Translations under genes and position numbers: made by a program
Source: Allium sativum
Lineage: Eukaryota; Streptophyta; Magnoliopsida; Asparagales; Amaryllidaceae
NCBI GenBank assembly: GCA_030737875.1
Contig: CM060912.1
Coordinates: 458,556,310-458,620,309, forward strand
DNA length: 64,000 bases
Direction: 5' to 3'
Notes under the pieces: model-generated
Told to the model about the DNA's origin: nothing
Databases searched by the model: none
What the model saw: the letters and a program-made list of their open reading frames with translations, nothing else
Shown: positions 10,851 through 21,964 of the stretch, piece after piece
Numbering within the stretch: position 1 is the first letter of the stretch
Layout: every line of letters begins with the position of its first letter

Positions 10851-13621
10851 ATAAATATCTATCCTTTATATTTCTTTTAACGAATATAATTCCTTTATAT
10901 TTTGATTAACAAATATATCCCCTTATATTCGATTAACATATATATTCCCTTGTATTTGATTTACAAATATAATTCTTTTATATTTGTGTTTACCAACTAT
11001 ATTCCTTTATATTCAGGATCCTTTTTCTTATATATATATAAAATCCCTTGATTTTATATAAATAAACTATTTTCAAAATATACTTTGAAAACCCCTCTCC
11101 TACATTCTGGTATTTCTCATGGTATTTAACACACCATATAACAACGATAAATATCGTCCCACCACACATAATCACACAGATTATATACATCACATTATAT
11201 ATCACAATATAAAAATCACAGTAAAATAACTGTTGAGGAATCCAGTTGGATTCCTCCAACCTGTTTCCCTGCACCACAGATGTTAGACAACACCAGTATA
11301 ATATTCTGATAAACAGAATCAACATATAACTATTTGATGGTTTATATATATAAAAATATATACGTAAATATATATATATATAATTTCTACTAACTGACTA
11401 GCAGTTCAATCAACAGTCAACACACAGTCAAACAATAGATAATTAACAGTTCTAAGAACACGTTGTAAAAATAGAACTGTATAGAGTTGGTGAGTTTTAC
11501 TCACATTTGCGCGTTAGCCGTTAAATAACGGTTTGCGTCCGCTGATTGGTTTGGTTACGATCAGATCAAACAGTCGTTCGATCTAACTGTAATTTGTTCC
11601 TGTTTCCCAACGCGTCCAGACCAGTTCCAGAATATTCGGTTCGTCAAATCCTTCATTCAGCCCATCCTCCTCTTAAATGTTTAGCCCATCTTTCTCTCAT
11701 ATAATAGTATATATATCCCTTCATTCCACTGGGCTTGTCTCAAAATATTCGGCCAAATCAGTTAAACAAAACCCAGACCCACAAAAGAAAAAGAAAATAG
11801 ACCCGCGTGAAAGGTTGGACAGTGAACTTCACCAACTTATCCTTTTATTTTTCGGTTATTACTTTGAACCAGCTGACCACATTTCCTTGATCCTAACGTT
11901 TTGCATACAGCCTTCACCCATTCATACAGGCACTCCTCCTAAAACCATTAATTCATTTTTATGAAGCCTTCCCACAGATGAACTTCAATCCCCTTATTAA
12001 AACCAAAACAACTTCATGAATTTCTGACCGTCATTAACCCCAATTAAATCCTTCAACGCTTAAGTCCTTCTTCCATTTGAATCCACACAACCGCTATCAG
12101 TTTTCGAACAAAAGGAAATGCCGCCCTCTTCCCATCGCAATACATACAGCACCGCTGATTCCATTAGACCGTCGTTCATCCATTATTTTAGAAAAAGAAA
12201 ACGTACAACTCAAGTGAGCTCCTCAATCCGATCCCTCTTCTCTTTCGTTACTCACCAACCTTCACCGCTCTCATCACCTACTCCCCCTCTTTGAACAACT
12301 ACTTCACGCATCAGACCCATCTCCGAACTCCACTATTTCCTTGAACCCATGGTAGCAGTAAAAAGAATGTCTCCCAGTATTTTGTTTTTTTCTCGCTTTA
12401 CATACCCATCTCCTCGCTTAACCCTCAGCACCAATCATGCAAACCCGAACTGCCCTTTCCAACTACAACAAAGAAAACGACCCCCTGATAAACCCTTCGC
12501 TACCGTCATGCCCTTCCCCGCGAGCTTCTACCACCTGAAACTGACTTCGACTTCGCCAAACTTCACCTCGAGATGTTGAACTACCGGTTGAAACCTGCAA
12601 CAACCCTTAAATCGTGAATTAATCCTTCATCTCCCCCAAACATCACTCCAAACGCACGGCTACTGAAAAGCGTCGAACCTTAGATGAGTTCGAACTTGAT
12701 GAAAGGTATATCGTTGGGAACAGAAAGTAAAGAGGAGCTCGAGATTTTTAAGTCTTGCGGTTTTGAAGAAAAAAAAAGAAAAAAGAAAAAGAAAGAAGTG
12801 GCGGCTCATTATTTCGATCAGAGGAAGGAATCATATTAGGTTTCGTTTGTAAAGGCATTATATAGGATTTTTTGTTTCGAATGTATGGATCTTCTGAGTG
12901 CCAAGTATTTTGTTTTGAACCAAAGAAAATGGTCGGTTGAAATGAGTGCAACGTGGTCCTTTGTTAAATGTTATAAAGTTTGCCCTCATGTTTTATAAAG
13001 AATTTCCTTTCTTTACAACTGTTGTCGACAGAAGTAAACATACCGTTGTAATCAGCTTGGTGCCATGATCCCAAAAATATAATAATACCGGTAGATGGAC
13101 TCATAATTTGAAACTTCAAAATGTTGATTTCAGGGTGCGAAATACTTCAAATAAAAAGTTGCTTATTTAATTTATTAAAAATTACAATAAAATTCTAAAA
13201 ATTAAATTATCACTACTTCCCAAAAGAACCTTGTCTAAATTCAAACCCGATCTCTAGTTATATCGAATAAACCGATACGGTCGATAACCGATTCTATAGC
13301 GACTATTTCAAAATTTGATTTGGACATACATCAAAATCTACACGACGAAATCTCGATTTTTCTCTTCCACTAGAAAGATATACTCCACCAGCTCCATACG
13401 TTTCTTGTTTCACAGAAATCCGGCTTAAAATGAATCATGTACATTCAGTTGAAGTTCAAATCGCCAAATAGCGAACTGCAGCGCCATTTCGAGCTCGGTT
13501 TTAATTATAATTATAAATTATAAGTTTGAACGTTGTACTTTAAGTTATCGATATCGCCAAATCGATATATAAATCATTAAATAAATTAATTATTCGACAG
13601 CTAACAAAACGCGCCATTACA
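10851..13621. other. Remaining LARD LTR: AT repeats, CT-rich leader-like region, U3
   Basis: No gene. It contains TA microsatellites near 11030 and 11340-11385, a C/T-rich stretch (about 11640-12600) that gives only short ORFs without recognisable domains, a purine-rich run near 12765-12800, the TATA candidate at 12857-12864, and the minus-strand LTR start at 13621. Confidence 0.6.
12857..12864 (-). promoter_or_regulatory. Candidate TATA box of the LARD LTR
   Basis: On the minus strand the sequence reads CCTATATAATGCC. It lies about 760 bp into the LTR from its minus-strand start, upstream of a long leader-like region. The copy in the right LTR is at about 32301-32309. Confidence 0.35.
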
Positions 13622-13640
13622 GACTTCCCCCCTTAAAATA
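13622..13640 (-). promoter_or_regulatory. LARD polypurine tract
   Basis: Minus-strand TTTTAAGGGGGGAAGTC lies directly before the LTR start TGTAATGG. This is the expected plus-strand primer site. Confidence 0.65.
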
Positions 13641-14989
13641 ATTTCGTCCTCGAAATTGCTAAGTTAGAAAAATGCTACTAACTCTACTAACTAGACTCAA
13701 ATATCTTTTAGTTTACTTCTCAACTCCAGTTTCAACTGAACCATTAAATTTTCAATTAAATTATTAATTCATTCTGGCTAACTGAATTTTCATAAATCAT
13801 GAGAATGTTCTAACGCCTGGAATTTTCGAAAAAAAAATTTCTCCATAACCTCCTTTGTATTGGTCAATATGACAAACCACCCCTCGCCTCTCTAGGCCTT
13901 CTCCAACCCTAAAGAAAATCAAACAGCCAAGCGGCTTGCCAATTCGGCTCATAAAATCCAAACTCATTTATAATATAAACTTGTACCTTTTTGTCGGTCG
14001 TATCATTATATCCTTTTGATCTGTTATCACTTCTGCATATATCATGGTCATTCCACTCAGTTTATATCCTCAAACCAAATCGAATTTCATTCGAACTCAA
14101 ATATCAAATTCCAAATTATTGACTTATCAATTTGGTTCCATTCAAGATTATCTATAATCCAATTCAATTTTATTTAACTCGGTTCAAGTTAAATTTCAAT
14201 TTATTTTTACCATCTCATTTTATTTAACTTCATTAGTTAAATTTTAATTCCAGAACTTAAGTTCCTGGGTTTCTTTCAAATCAAAATTTGAAATCATAAT
14301 GCCAATTCAAAACCTTTGAATTTCTAAACAACTTGTTTTCTCAAAACAATTCAAAAACAAAACATTTGGTAGTAATCCGTCACTTAGAACTTGAAAATGA
14401 ACACTGATGATGTCTAGATTCATCATCAGAATCTATTTTCCAGCTATCGAAGTGAGTTCAATACTATATCATTTTCAATTTGAAAAACATTTTCAAAATC
14501 TCCCAGGAACTTAAAATTTCCTTATTTTAAATTCCAAATTCGGATTTAAATTCATATTTAATTCAAACTATTTCATATATTACATTCATATGAATTCTGA
14601 TTGGTCATCTATAACCATTTCACCCTTTTATAATCTTATTCGATTATAATAACAACCAACACAATCAATATACTATAATAATTTCAAGATATATATTTCT
14701 TCTATAAACAAATATATTTGGGAAAAATTATTTCATTTACCCTCTTTCAAAACATACCGTGACGGTTCATCGTATTCGAGTGTTTAATAACCCCTATCGA
14801 TGCAGTGGATCAAAACTGATCGACCAGAATTCATAAGCCACTCAACCAATGAGTCTCCACAATATAAAACCATTTTATATTGAATAACAATTACGCGCTC
14901 AGATATATACACTCAAACTCAATCTAGGATATTACTAATCCCATCTCTATCGAGTTATGCCATAGAGCCAAGGTAATCACTTAACTTAT

Positions 14990-15001
14990 GCTCTGATACC
15001 A
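14990..15001 (-). promoter_or_regulatory. LARD primer binding site (initiator tRNA-Met type)
   Basis: Minus-strand TGGTATCAGAGC, two bases beyond the LTR end. It matches the plant initiator-tRNA-Met 3' end and fixes the element orientation. The same string serves the young Gypsy at 21767. Confidence 0.85.
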
Positions 15002-15003
15002 AC

Positions 15004-18000
15004 TGTAACGGCTGGAGGCAGTGGGCTATCATCCCACCATGGCTTACAGAGGTACCCCAGCACCTTGTTTTACGGCCAGCCTCTCGACTCGACCAACCCA
15101 CATTGTCGGGACATGTAGAGGTAAGAGTCTCCCGTTCGCCACCAAACCACGAAGTGAGAACCCCCTATCATGTGTACCAAGCGCTCAAGCAACAAGGACT
15201 GGTGTGAGTAAAACAGTTTAAAACAATTGAACAGGTATATGATATCTCATAAGACCACGCCGTAAATACGGAACGGGTTTTTTCTTATGAGTATCTAAAC
15301 AACTTTGACAAACAATATCATTGTGATATTATAATAATGTCTAAGTACAAATAGGTATCAATCTAGCAGAAACGCTTGCATCTCACGTTCTACATACATA
15401 GTATAAAATCATAAACCGCAGGGCGCTTATCGGAGAATGGATTCCAACAGACAAGGTATGGGAGCACCTTCTGAATAGTGTACTCTAGAGGTGATACACT
15501 CAGGGTTCAACAAGAACGTCTTGCAACCCGGCCACACATGACCGCTCACTCATTTAGCTTGAGTGTCGCGAATATATTGCCACCACGGTTATAGGCCATC
15601 AAACCGTCATCCGAAGATACAGAATCAAAAAGAAGTATAAATATGGATATTCCCTAGATCGGTGACAATACACCCTGCTTGGGAATGACCCAACTAGCCA
15701 TGCTGCCTAGCCCAACTTTTGTTACTTCCTGGTGTGAGGCTAGAAGCTACGTCTACCTTCAGAACATCTGATCACCATTCACTTTGAATGCCACATCGTC
15801 ATACCCGCCAAATCACAAATTGACTTATTCAAAAATAACACGGGTATATAGATAAGAGAAACGAATTCCTCCGCTACCAAACGTGAATACGTTTGAACAG
15901 ATCAACTTACGCGATCCATTGGATATACTCTGTCAGACCTTCTTCCATATACGTTGTCCTGGGACTTGACAAACCGAAGGCACTATTCAGTATATCCATC
16001 TTAGTCACTGTTATTTAAGACTTATACAACAGCCCTTGCACTTTACTCCGTCTTCAATTTATCTTTGGCAGATATTGCTCGCAACGCTTATGCCAATACA
16101 GAGTGGTTCTTTGGATAATAATCCAACCGGTCTCTCCACATTAACAACGTTAAAATGGTAAACTTTGATAGTCTGTGATTCAACTATCAAATTAAAACAT
16201 GTCGGTGTACAAACAACGATCTTATTTCCAAATGGAAATTCGATCGATCAATCATCATATGTTCATATTTCCTTATGTCATATATTTAGAAAATATATGT
16301 TATTAATCATTGGAAAACATTTCCATAGCTTATTTTCACATCACTATTATTTTGCAACTATCAGTCCCTAACTGTAACTAGTATGAGAACAATTCTCTAA
16401 GTATCAATCCGGAAGGTCGAAACCAACATCAGATCGTCACTTAGAAAACCGTTCAACTTACCCTCTCCAGTTAGTTTCTGAATTTGCTTAACTCTATTTC
16501 TTAAATTCTTATCATGAAAACATTTCATTTTCTATGTTTAGAAAACATATCTGACTATATTTGGAAAACGTTTCCAAAACTCATTTACGGATTTCCAATG
16601 AACGTTGTATAAAACATCGTTACGCTTAATCCATTAATCGCTTATTACTTAACTATATTTCAAATCAACCTTTTCTATCGAACCACAACTATTCCTTTGT
16701 CAATTCTGAAGTCAATCAAGTTGGGGTATAATTACCTCTCAGACCTTAATTGAACAACATCCTTTACTATGAAATAGATGAAGCTCGTCACTCACTTTTT
16801 ACAATCATCTGTTTACGCAAATTTTCGGATTCAGGTTACGAATCCACTTCTTATATGAAAACGTTTGATTATAACTATAACGTTATAATTCCTACTTCTG
16901 CAATACCTCCTAAATTATAACTTTATCTCCTAACTCGAATAATTTAACAGACACCTAATTTCTAAATCAATAACTAAATCTTGATTTAAACCCTGGAAAG
17001 TAAATAGTACTTTCCCGAATTCGCTATAATCGAATTCGACGTATAACTCTTCTTCGAGTAATCTCTATTTGATTAACTCTTCTTCGAATACCCTATATTC
17101 GATTTTCTCTCTTCGAATAACTCATATTCGAAATCTCTCTCTTTCGAATAAACAATATTCGATCTCTTTCTTTCAAATATGCTATATTCGAAAATCTCCT
17201 TTCGATTTACTAATCGATAACTCCTTTCGATCAAAATAAAATCGATAACTCCTTTAACTCTATTCGAATAACTAATATTCGACTAACTCCTTTGGATCAA
17301 CTCATTTGATTAACTCCTTCGAATAACTAATTCGAATAACTTACCTTCGAATAACCAATATTCGATTTACTCTAACTCGATTAACTTAATTCTAATCGAT
17401 TTACCCCATTTCGATTCAACTTAATTCAAATCGATTAACTTAACTCAAATTGATTAACTCCTTTCGAATTACTAAATTCGATTTAGCTCTAATTGAATAA
17501 CTAATATTCAATTAACTCTTACGTGTTTAACTCTATTTGAATAAGTAATTCGAATCACTCTAATGTGTTTAACTCTATTCAAATATCAAATTCGAATAAC
17601 TCATTTCGAATAACTAAATTCGATTTACTCTTTTAACTTTACTCGAATAACTATATTCGATTAACACCTTCTTTCGAATAACTATATTCGATTAACTCTT
17701 CGACTAACTCCTTTGGATTAACTAATCTTCGAATAACTCCTTTGGATTAACTAACTCCGAATAACTCCTTTGGATTAACTCTTCGAATAACTTCTTTGGA
17801 TTAACTAACTTCGAATAACCAATATTCGATAACTACTCTTCGAATAAATAATATTCGGTAACTCTTCTCAAATGAATGACATTTGATTTCTCCACTCGAA
17901 TAAACTATATTCGATTACTCTTCCCTCGAATATACTAAATTCGATAACTGTACTTCGAATAAGTGATATTCGGCAACTCTACTCGATTAACTCCACTTGG

Positions 18001-18545
18001 ATAACTTTAACTGGTCAACTCTAACTGGTCAACTCTAACTGAGTAACTCTAACTGATCAACTCTAACTGGTCAACTTTAACTGGTCGACTTTAACTGGTC
18101 AACTCTAACTGTTTATCTTTAACTGGTAAACTTTAACTGGTTAACTCAAATGGTTTAACCTAACTGGTTAACTCAAATGGTTTAACCTAACTTGATTTAC
18201 TTGTCTCGATTAACTGAACTAATCCACTTAGTTTAACTTAGTTAATTCACTTTGATTAACTCTAACCGATTTACTTAGTTTAACTCAGCTAATTCACTTT
18301 GATTTACCCAACTAATTTACTTCGATTAACCAATTAGTTTAACTTGACTAATTCACTTAGTTTGACGCAACTAATTCACTTTGATTTACCAATTAGTTTA
18401 ACTTAACTAATTCACTTTGATTAACCGCTTAGTTTATCTTAACTAATTTACTTTGGTTAACCACTTAGTTTAACTTAACTAATTCACATTGATTAACTCT
18501 AACCGATTCACTTAGTTTAACTCAACTAATTCACTTCGATTAACC
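15004..18545 (-). repeat. LARD 5' LTR (right copy), first segment
   Basis: Starts TGTAACGGCTGGAGG at the PBS. Bases 15004-15195 differ completely from the same end of the left LTR, apart from the first 13 or so bases. From 15196 the two match with scattered substitutions. It includes the second copy of the inverted-repeat array (about 17017-17977) and is cut at TAACC (18541-18545) by the young Gypsy. Confidence 0.85.
17017..18545. repeat. Second copy of the LARD inverted-repeat array
   Basis: Near-identical to 9180-10708. A few single-base changes break individual palindromes (for example CAAATA for CGAATA near 17173). The end of the array is displaced to 30142-30260 by the nested insertion. 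Confidence 0.75.
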
Positions 18546-19129
18546 TGTAACAACCCGTATTTTCAATAACCTGTAATAACATAAATCGAGGCAGAATTTA
18601 ATTCTAAAATGGGAATCAAGGGAAACGGGCTATGCCATTGTGTTCGTCTCGGAAAAATACGCGAAATAGAGTCCGAGTTTTCGAAAATCGGAGTCCGTAT
18701 GACCAAGATATGGCCTCGCGAAGTTTCACGAAAATTCCCAAATTAAAGTATACTTAATTAAGTGAAATGGGTTGTGTAGATATATATATATATATATATT
18801 GATATATATATATATAATTGAAAATTTAATAAATAAATATGCAAAAATGCTCAAAACAGCGAATTGGGAGAGGGGAATAACCGAACCGGCCGATTTTTGA
18901 AGTCGACCCGAGCTCGCTGGGTCGACTAGGGGTTAATCCAGGGTGTTTGGCTGTCAACCCGTGGGCCGATTCGCTCAAGTGCAGATTTTGCATTTGAATG
19001 GTTCTCATGGTCCATCTTTAATCTAAAGGCCCTAGATGGTTCCTACACTTGACTTCTTCCCCAAGACATGCTTTGATGGCTTGGATTGAATCTAGGGTTA
19101 ATCCTATGGCCTAAAACACTTGCCTAATC

Positions 19130-19137
19130 TATAAATA
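19130..19137 (+). promoter_or_regulatory. TATA box of the young Gypsy 5' LTR
   Basis: TATAAATA about 585 bp into the LTR, in a clean CTATAAATAAGACCC context. Transcription would start near 19160, placing the repeat arrays in the RNA leader. The copy in the 3' LTR is at 27502-27509. Confidence 0.6.
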
Positions 19138-19572
19138 AGACCCTAACCTACCCTAATTCATTCATAATTAAACCTAGTGACTAAACTATGGCAAAATGCT
19201 AGCTCTCATGGCCTCCACTAATTTTATGAAGAGGGTTGCATACTAATCACTCTCTAATCAACTTCTAATCCCTTCTTAGCATCTTAATCTTCTTCATTTG
19301 GTGTTCAAAGTTGCTAGTTGTGAGTTTCTATCACTTTGATGATCTTTTGGTAAACTAATTAGATGAGATGTGATGAGATTTATGGTTTTGTATGTGGGTT
19401 AATGAGCTTTGAATCATATGATATGATGTTAGCATTAATCTTATGTTTATGCATGTTGAGTATGTAAGCTTATGCAAGTTTAATATGATGTATGTTATGT
19501 TTGCATGATGCTAAATATGCAAGTTGTGGGCTATGTAATCATATGCATGTTATGCAAGTTCATGGTAATATG

Positions 19573-19807
19573 CTATGCAAGTTACATGTTTGTTAATATG
19601 CAAGTTACATGTTTGTTAATATGCAAGTTACATGTATGTAAATATGCAAGTTACATGTTTGTTAATATGCAAGTTACATGTTTGTTAATATGCAAGTTAC
19701 ATGTATGTAAATATGCAAGTTACATGTTTCTTTATATGCAAGTTACATGTTTGTTAATATGCGAGTTACATGTATGTAAATATGCAAGTTACATGTTTAT
19801 TAATATG
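19573..19807 (+). repeat. 23-bp tandem array with 69-bp higher-order period
   Basis: About ten copies of a unit like TATGCAAGTTACATGTTTGT plus TAA. Variants of the tail follow the order TTTGTTAA, TTTGTTAA, TATGTAAA, twice and then nearly a third time, so the array grew as a three-unit (69-bp) block. Looser TATGCAAGTT copies continue to about 19960. Confidence 0.85.
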
Positions 19808-20307
19808 CAAGTTCATGATGACACATTATGCAAGTCTATAAGCTAATATGCAAGTTTGTTATGCAAAATGAATATGTAAGTTATGTGACATATTATATGC
19901 AAGTTATGTGACATGTTATGCAAGTTCATATGCAAGTTATGTGTTTGTTAATATGCAAGATGGCACCTTTGAAACATGTTCATTCATATGCAAGTTGACA
20001 CCTTTTATATGTGTTATATCATGAACGAAATTACGTGGGAACGATGGGGTAATTAAATGCATAAGTTAATAAGATTGTGTGAAATTAATATAATTATGCA
20101 TAACACAAAATAAATAAACATAGTATGGGAATTTGCCTATTTGGTTAGGTGTACCCATACTATGTGTTGGGAATTTACCTATTGAGTTAGGTCTACCCCA
20201 TGGGAATTTACCTATTAAGTTAGGTCTACCCATGTTAAGAAAACTTGATTAATTAGGGATAATTAATATAAAATTATGAGGGTGATTAATTAGGTGTAAT
20301 TAATTGA

Positions 20308-20406
20308 CTAAGACACGAGGTTGGACTCAGTTGTAGCGTAAAACTGCCCGGACCCAACCGGCTTAACCAGTTGCTACAAATGTTAGCCCAATGTGAGAGG
20401 TCTTAG
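20308..20406 (+). repeat. Structured LTR motif, unit A
   Basis: Nested inverted repeat. P1 CTAAGAC (20308-20314) pairs with GTCTTAG (20400-20406). P2 TTGGACT (20321-20327) pairs with AGCCCAA (20385-20391) with one mismatch. P3 TTGTAGC (20331-20337) pairs with GCTACAA (20373-20379). P4 AACTG (20342-20346) pairs with CAGTT (20368-20372). P5 CCGG (20348-20351) pairs with CCGG (20358-20361) around ACCCAA. The ACGAGG and ATGTGAGAGGTC joints recur in all units. Confidence 0.7.
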
Positions 20407-20429
20407 GCACAAACTAAATACGTAATTAA

Positions 20430-20532
20430 TGTAAAGACACGAGGTTAGACTCTGTTATGACATAAGGCTGCCCGGACCCAACCGGCTTAACCAGCGGTCA
20501 TAAAAGACAGTCTAATGTGAGAGGTCTTTACA
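20430..20532 (+). repeat. Structured LTR motif, unit B
   Basis: Same plan as unit A with different stem bases. P1 TGTAAAGAC (20430-20438) with GTCTTTACA (20524-20532). P2 TTAGACT (20445-20451) with AGTCTAA (20509-20515). P3 TTATGAC (20455-20461) with GTCATAA (20497-20503). P4 GCTG (20467-20470) with CAGC (20492-20495). P5 CCGG with CCGG around ACCCAA. Confidence 0.7.
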
Positions 20533-21766
20533 AAGGTTACGTTCTTAATTAATTAATTAAGAAACACTTAACCACATTAGCATGTAGAGGGACATGAGGG
20601 GTTAAGTGGGTGCCTCGGGTGGCATGAGAAAATCTAGTGGTTGCCTTGGGTGGCAATAGAAAATACGATTAGAATACTTAACCAAAATAGAACATGTAAT
20701 TAAAACATGATTAAAGGGTTAAGTGGGATATACTAGAAAAAGGGACAAGCTTAGGTGGGTAGCTTGTGGAGGCCCATTTCAACCAGTAACCCATACGTAT
20801 CTTTGTGGGCTCGACCCATGTCGAGGACGGGACACGCATACTGGGCTTGACTGTAAGAGGCAAACGGGTTAGCGGTGGCAACGCAAGTCCAACGGGCTTC
20901 ATATGCGTGAGTGGGCCCGGGCTGGTAGGTAAGCCGTTGTTGCATCGAGTAGATATAAGCCGTGCACCTTTAGTTTCATCAGGTTGCCACATTGGGGAAT
21001 GATACATCCCACGGTGGGGCCAGCACGGGTATCTACGTTAGGGAGCCGATCGAATGGGAAGTAGTGTGTACACCTAGTGGATTGTAGGGCCCCGTGGCGC
21101 CTACTTGGTCACCTAGGGGTACGCAGGTACTAATTAGTAAATTTTATAAGTCCTTGGGTGGGATCAACCTTTAAGTTAGGAACGACTGGTGTGGTGCAGT
21201 TTAGTAATTTACCTTAGGGAGGGTAGATGCGTCTTTATCCTTTATCTTCGTTTAGTTGACTGCTTAGGGTAGCCATTCATCCCTATATGTTACCGTATAT
21301 AAGTTTATGTCTTCTCTGGTTACTTTAACGATTGTATTGTTAAAGTTATAGGACTCGCTCAGACTTATGTCTGACCCTGTTGTTTTTATCTTTTTCCCAA
21401 CCCTCAGGTCCTACGGTGGATCCTAGCAGTAGTGGAGCTTGATCGGATTGCTGTTCCAGTCTTTAGGAGCTTGGATAGATGTGAAGCTCCAGTTATCCAG
21501 TTATCTTTTCTTTTGTTTGGCTATTGTATGAGAGTGGGATTATGTACTTCTTTATTTTGATGGATATTGTACTTGACCTTTATTGTGGTTTTATGATGTA
21601 ACCAGACATGTTTTACTTCCGCTGTTATGAGATGATGTTTTAAAATTTCAAGTACTATTTATATCTGTCTTGTTGTAATTTTTCTGTTCTATATTCACTA
21701 AAATACTCCACCGATGCTATGGCATTCCCTTAGTGAGTGATCATAGCGGGAGTGGGGTGTTACACG

Positions 21767-21778
21767 TGGTATCAGAGC
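21767..21778 (+). promoter_or_regulatory. Primer binding site of the young Gypsy
   Basis: TGGTATCAGAGC, two bases after the 5' LTR end. It is complementary to the 3' end of plant initiator tRNA-Met. Confidence 0.9.
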
Positions 21779-21964
21779 TTAAGGTTACCAGAACAGATAA
21801 AATTTTTGAGAAAAACTACTTTCTAAGAGTATTTTCGAAGAAAGTATTTTTAAAAGCATGTCTTCTAAGAGAAAAAGTTTTTGAAAAAGAAAAGCATAAT
21901 CCCCAATAGCCATATCTTTATCTTTCGGAATCTCCTTTTTGAATCTTTCCTCTTTCGTTTCAGC

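Larger units (their letters stand above)
6970..13621 (-). repeat. LARD 3' LTR (left copy)
   Basis: 6652-bp LTR, the 3' LTR in element orientation. The bases corresponding to U5 (6970-7358) have no counterpart in the other LTR. From 7359 on, the sequence matches the right LTR closely at an offset of 7837. It contains a hairpin-rich array (about 9180-10140), a second degenerate array (about 10141-10830) and many short spurious ORFs. I see no protein-coding gene. Confidence 0.85.
13622..15003 (-). other. LARD internal region, non-coding
   Basis: The whole interior of the element is 1382 bp of AT-rich DNA. I find no frame with gag, protease, RT, RNase H or integrase similarity on either strand. 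On the minus strand it starts with the PBS and ends with a G-rich polypurine tract preceded by TTTCGAGGACGAAAT, the string also found near the 3' end of the two coding Gypsy elements here (26885-26897, 37482-37496). Confidence 0.75.
18546..21764 (+). repeat. 5' LTR of the young Gypsy
   Basis: 3219 bp. In order: U3, TA microsatellites (about 18779-18818), TATAAATA at 19130, a 23-bp repeat array (about 19573-19807), three GGGAATTTACCTATT-GTTAGGTCTACCC copies (about 20129-20234), two large structured repeats (20308-20532), and a G/C-richer part to 21764. Short ORFs in both strands, including a 113-codon frame through the 23-bp repeats, look incidental. Confidence 0.95.

Noticed and set aside
15021..15221. 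66-codon ORF in the unmatched U5 end of the right LARD LTR
   Set aside because: I considered it as a trace of captured coding DNA, but it has no recognisable domain and covers only about 190 bp of unmatched sequence.
19505..19846. 113-codon frame of Cys/Tyr-rich repeats (also at 27877-28218)
   Set aside because: It is the translation of the 23-bp LTR array. A repeat whose three-unit block is a multiple of three stays open by arithmetic, and there is no independent coding sign.
20711..21007. Overlapping 60-98-codon frames on both strands in the GC-richer end of the Tekay LTR (also at 29083-29379)
   Set aside because: They are inside LTRs, overlap on both strands and have no domain. The higher GC content alone explains the missing stops.
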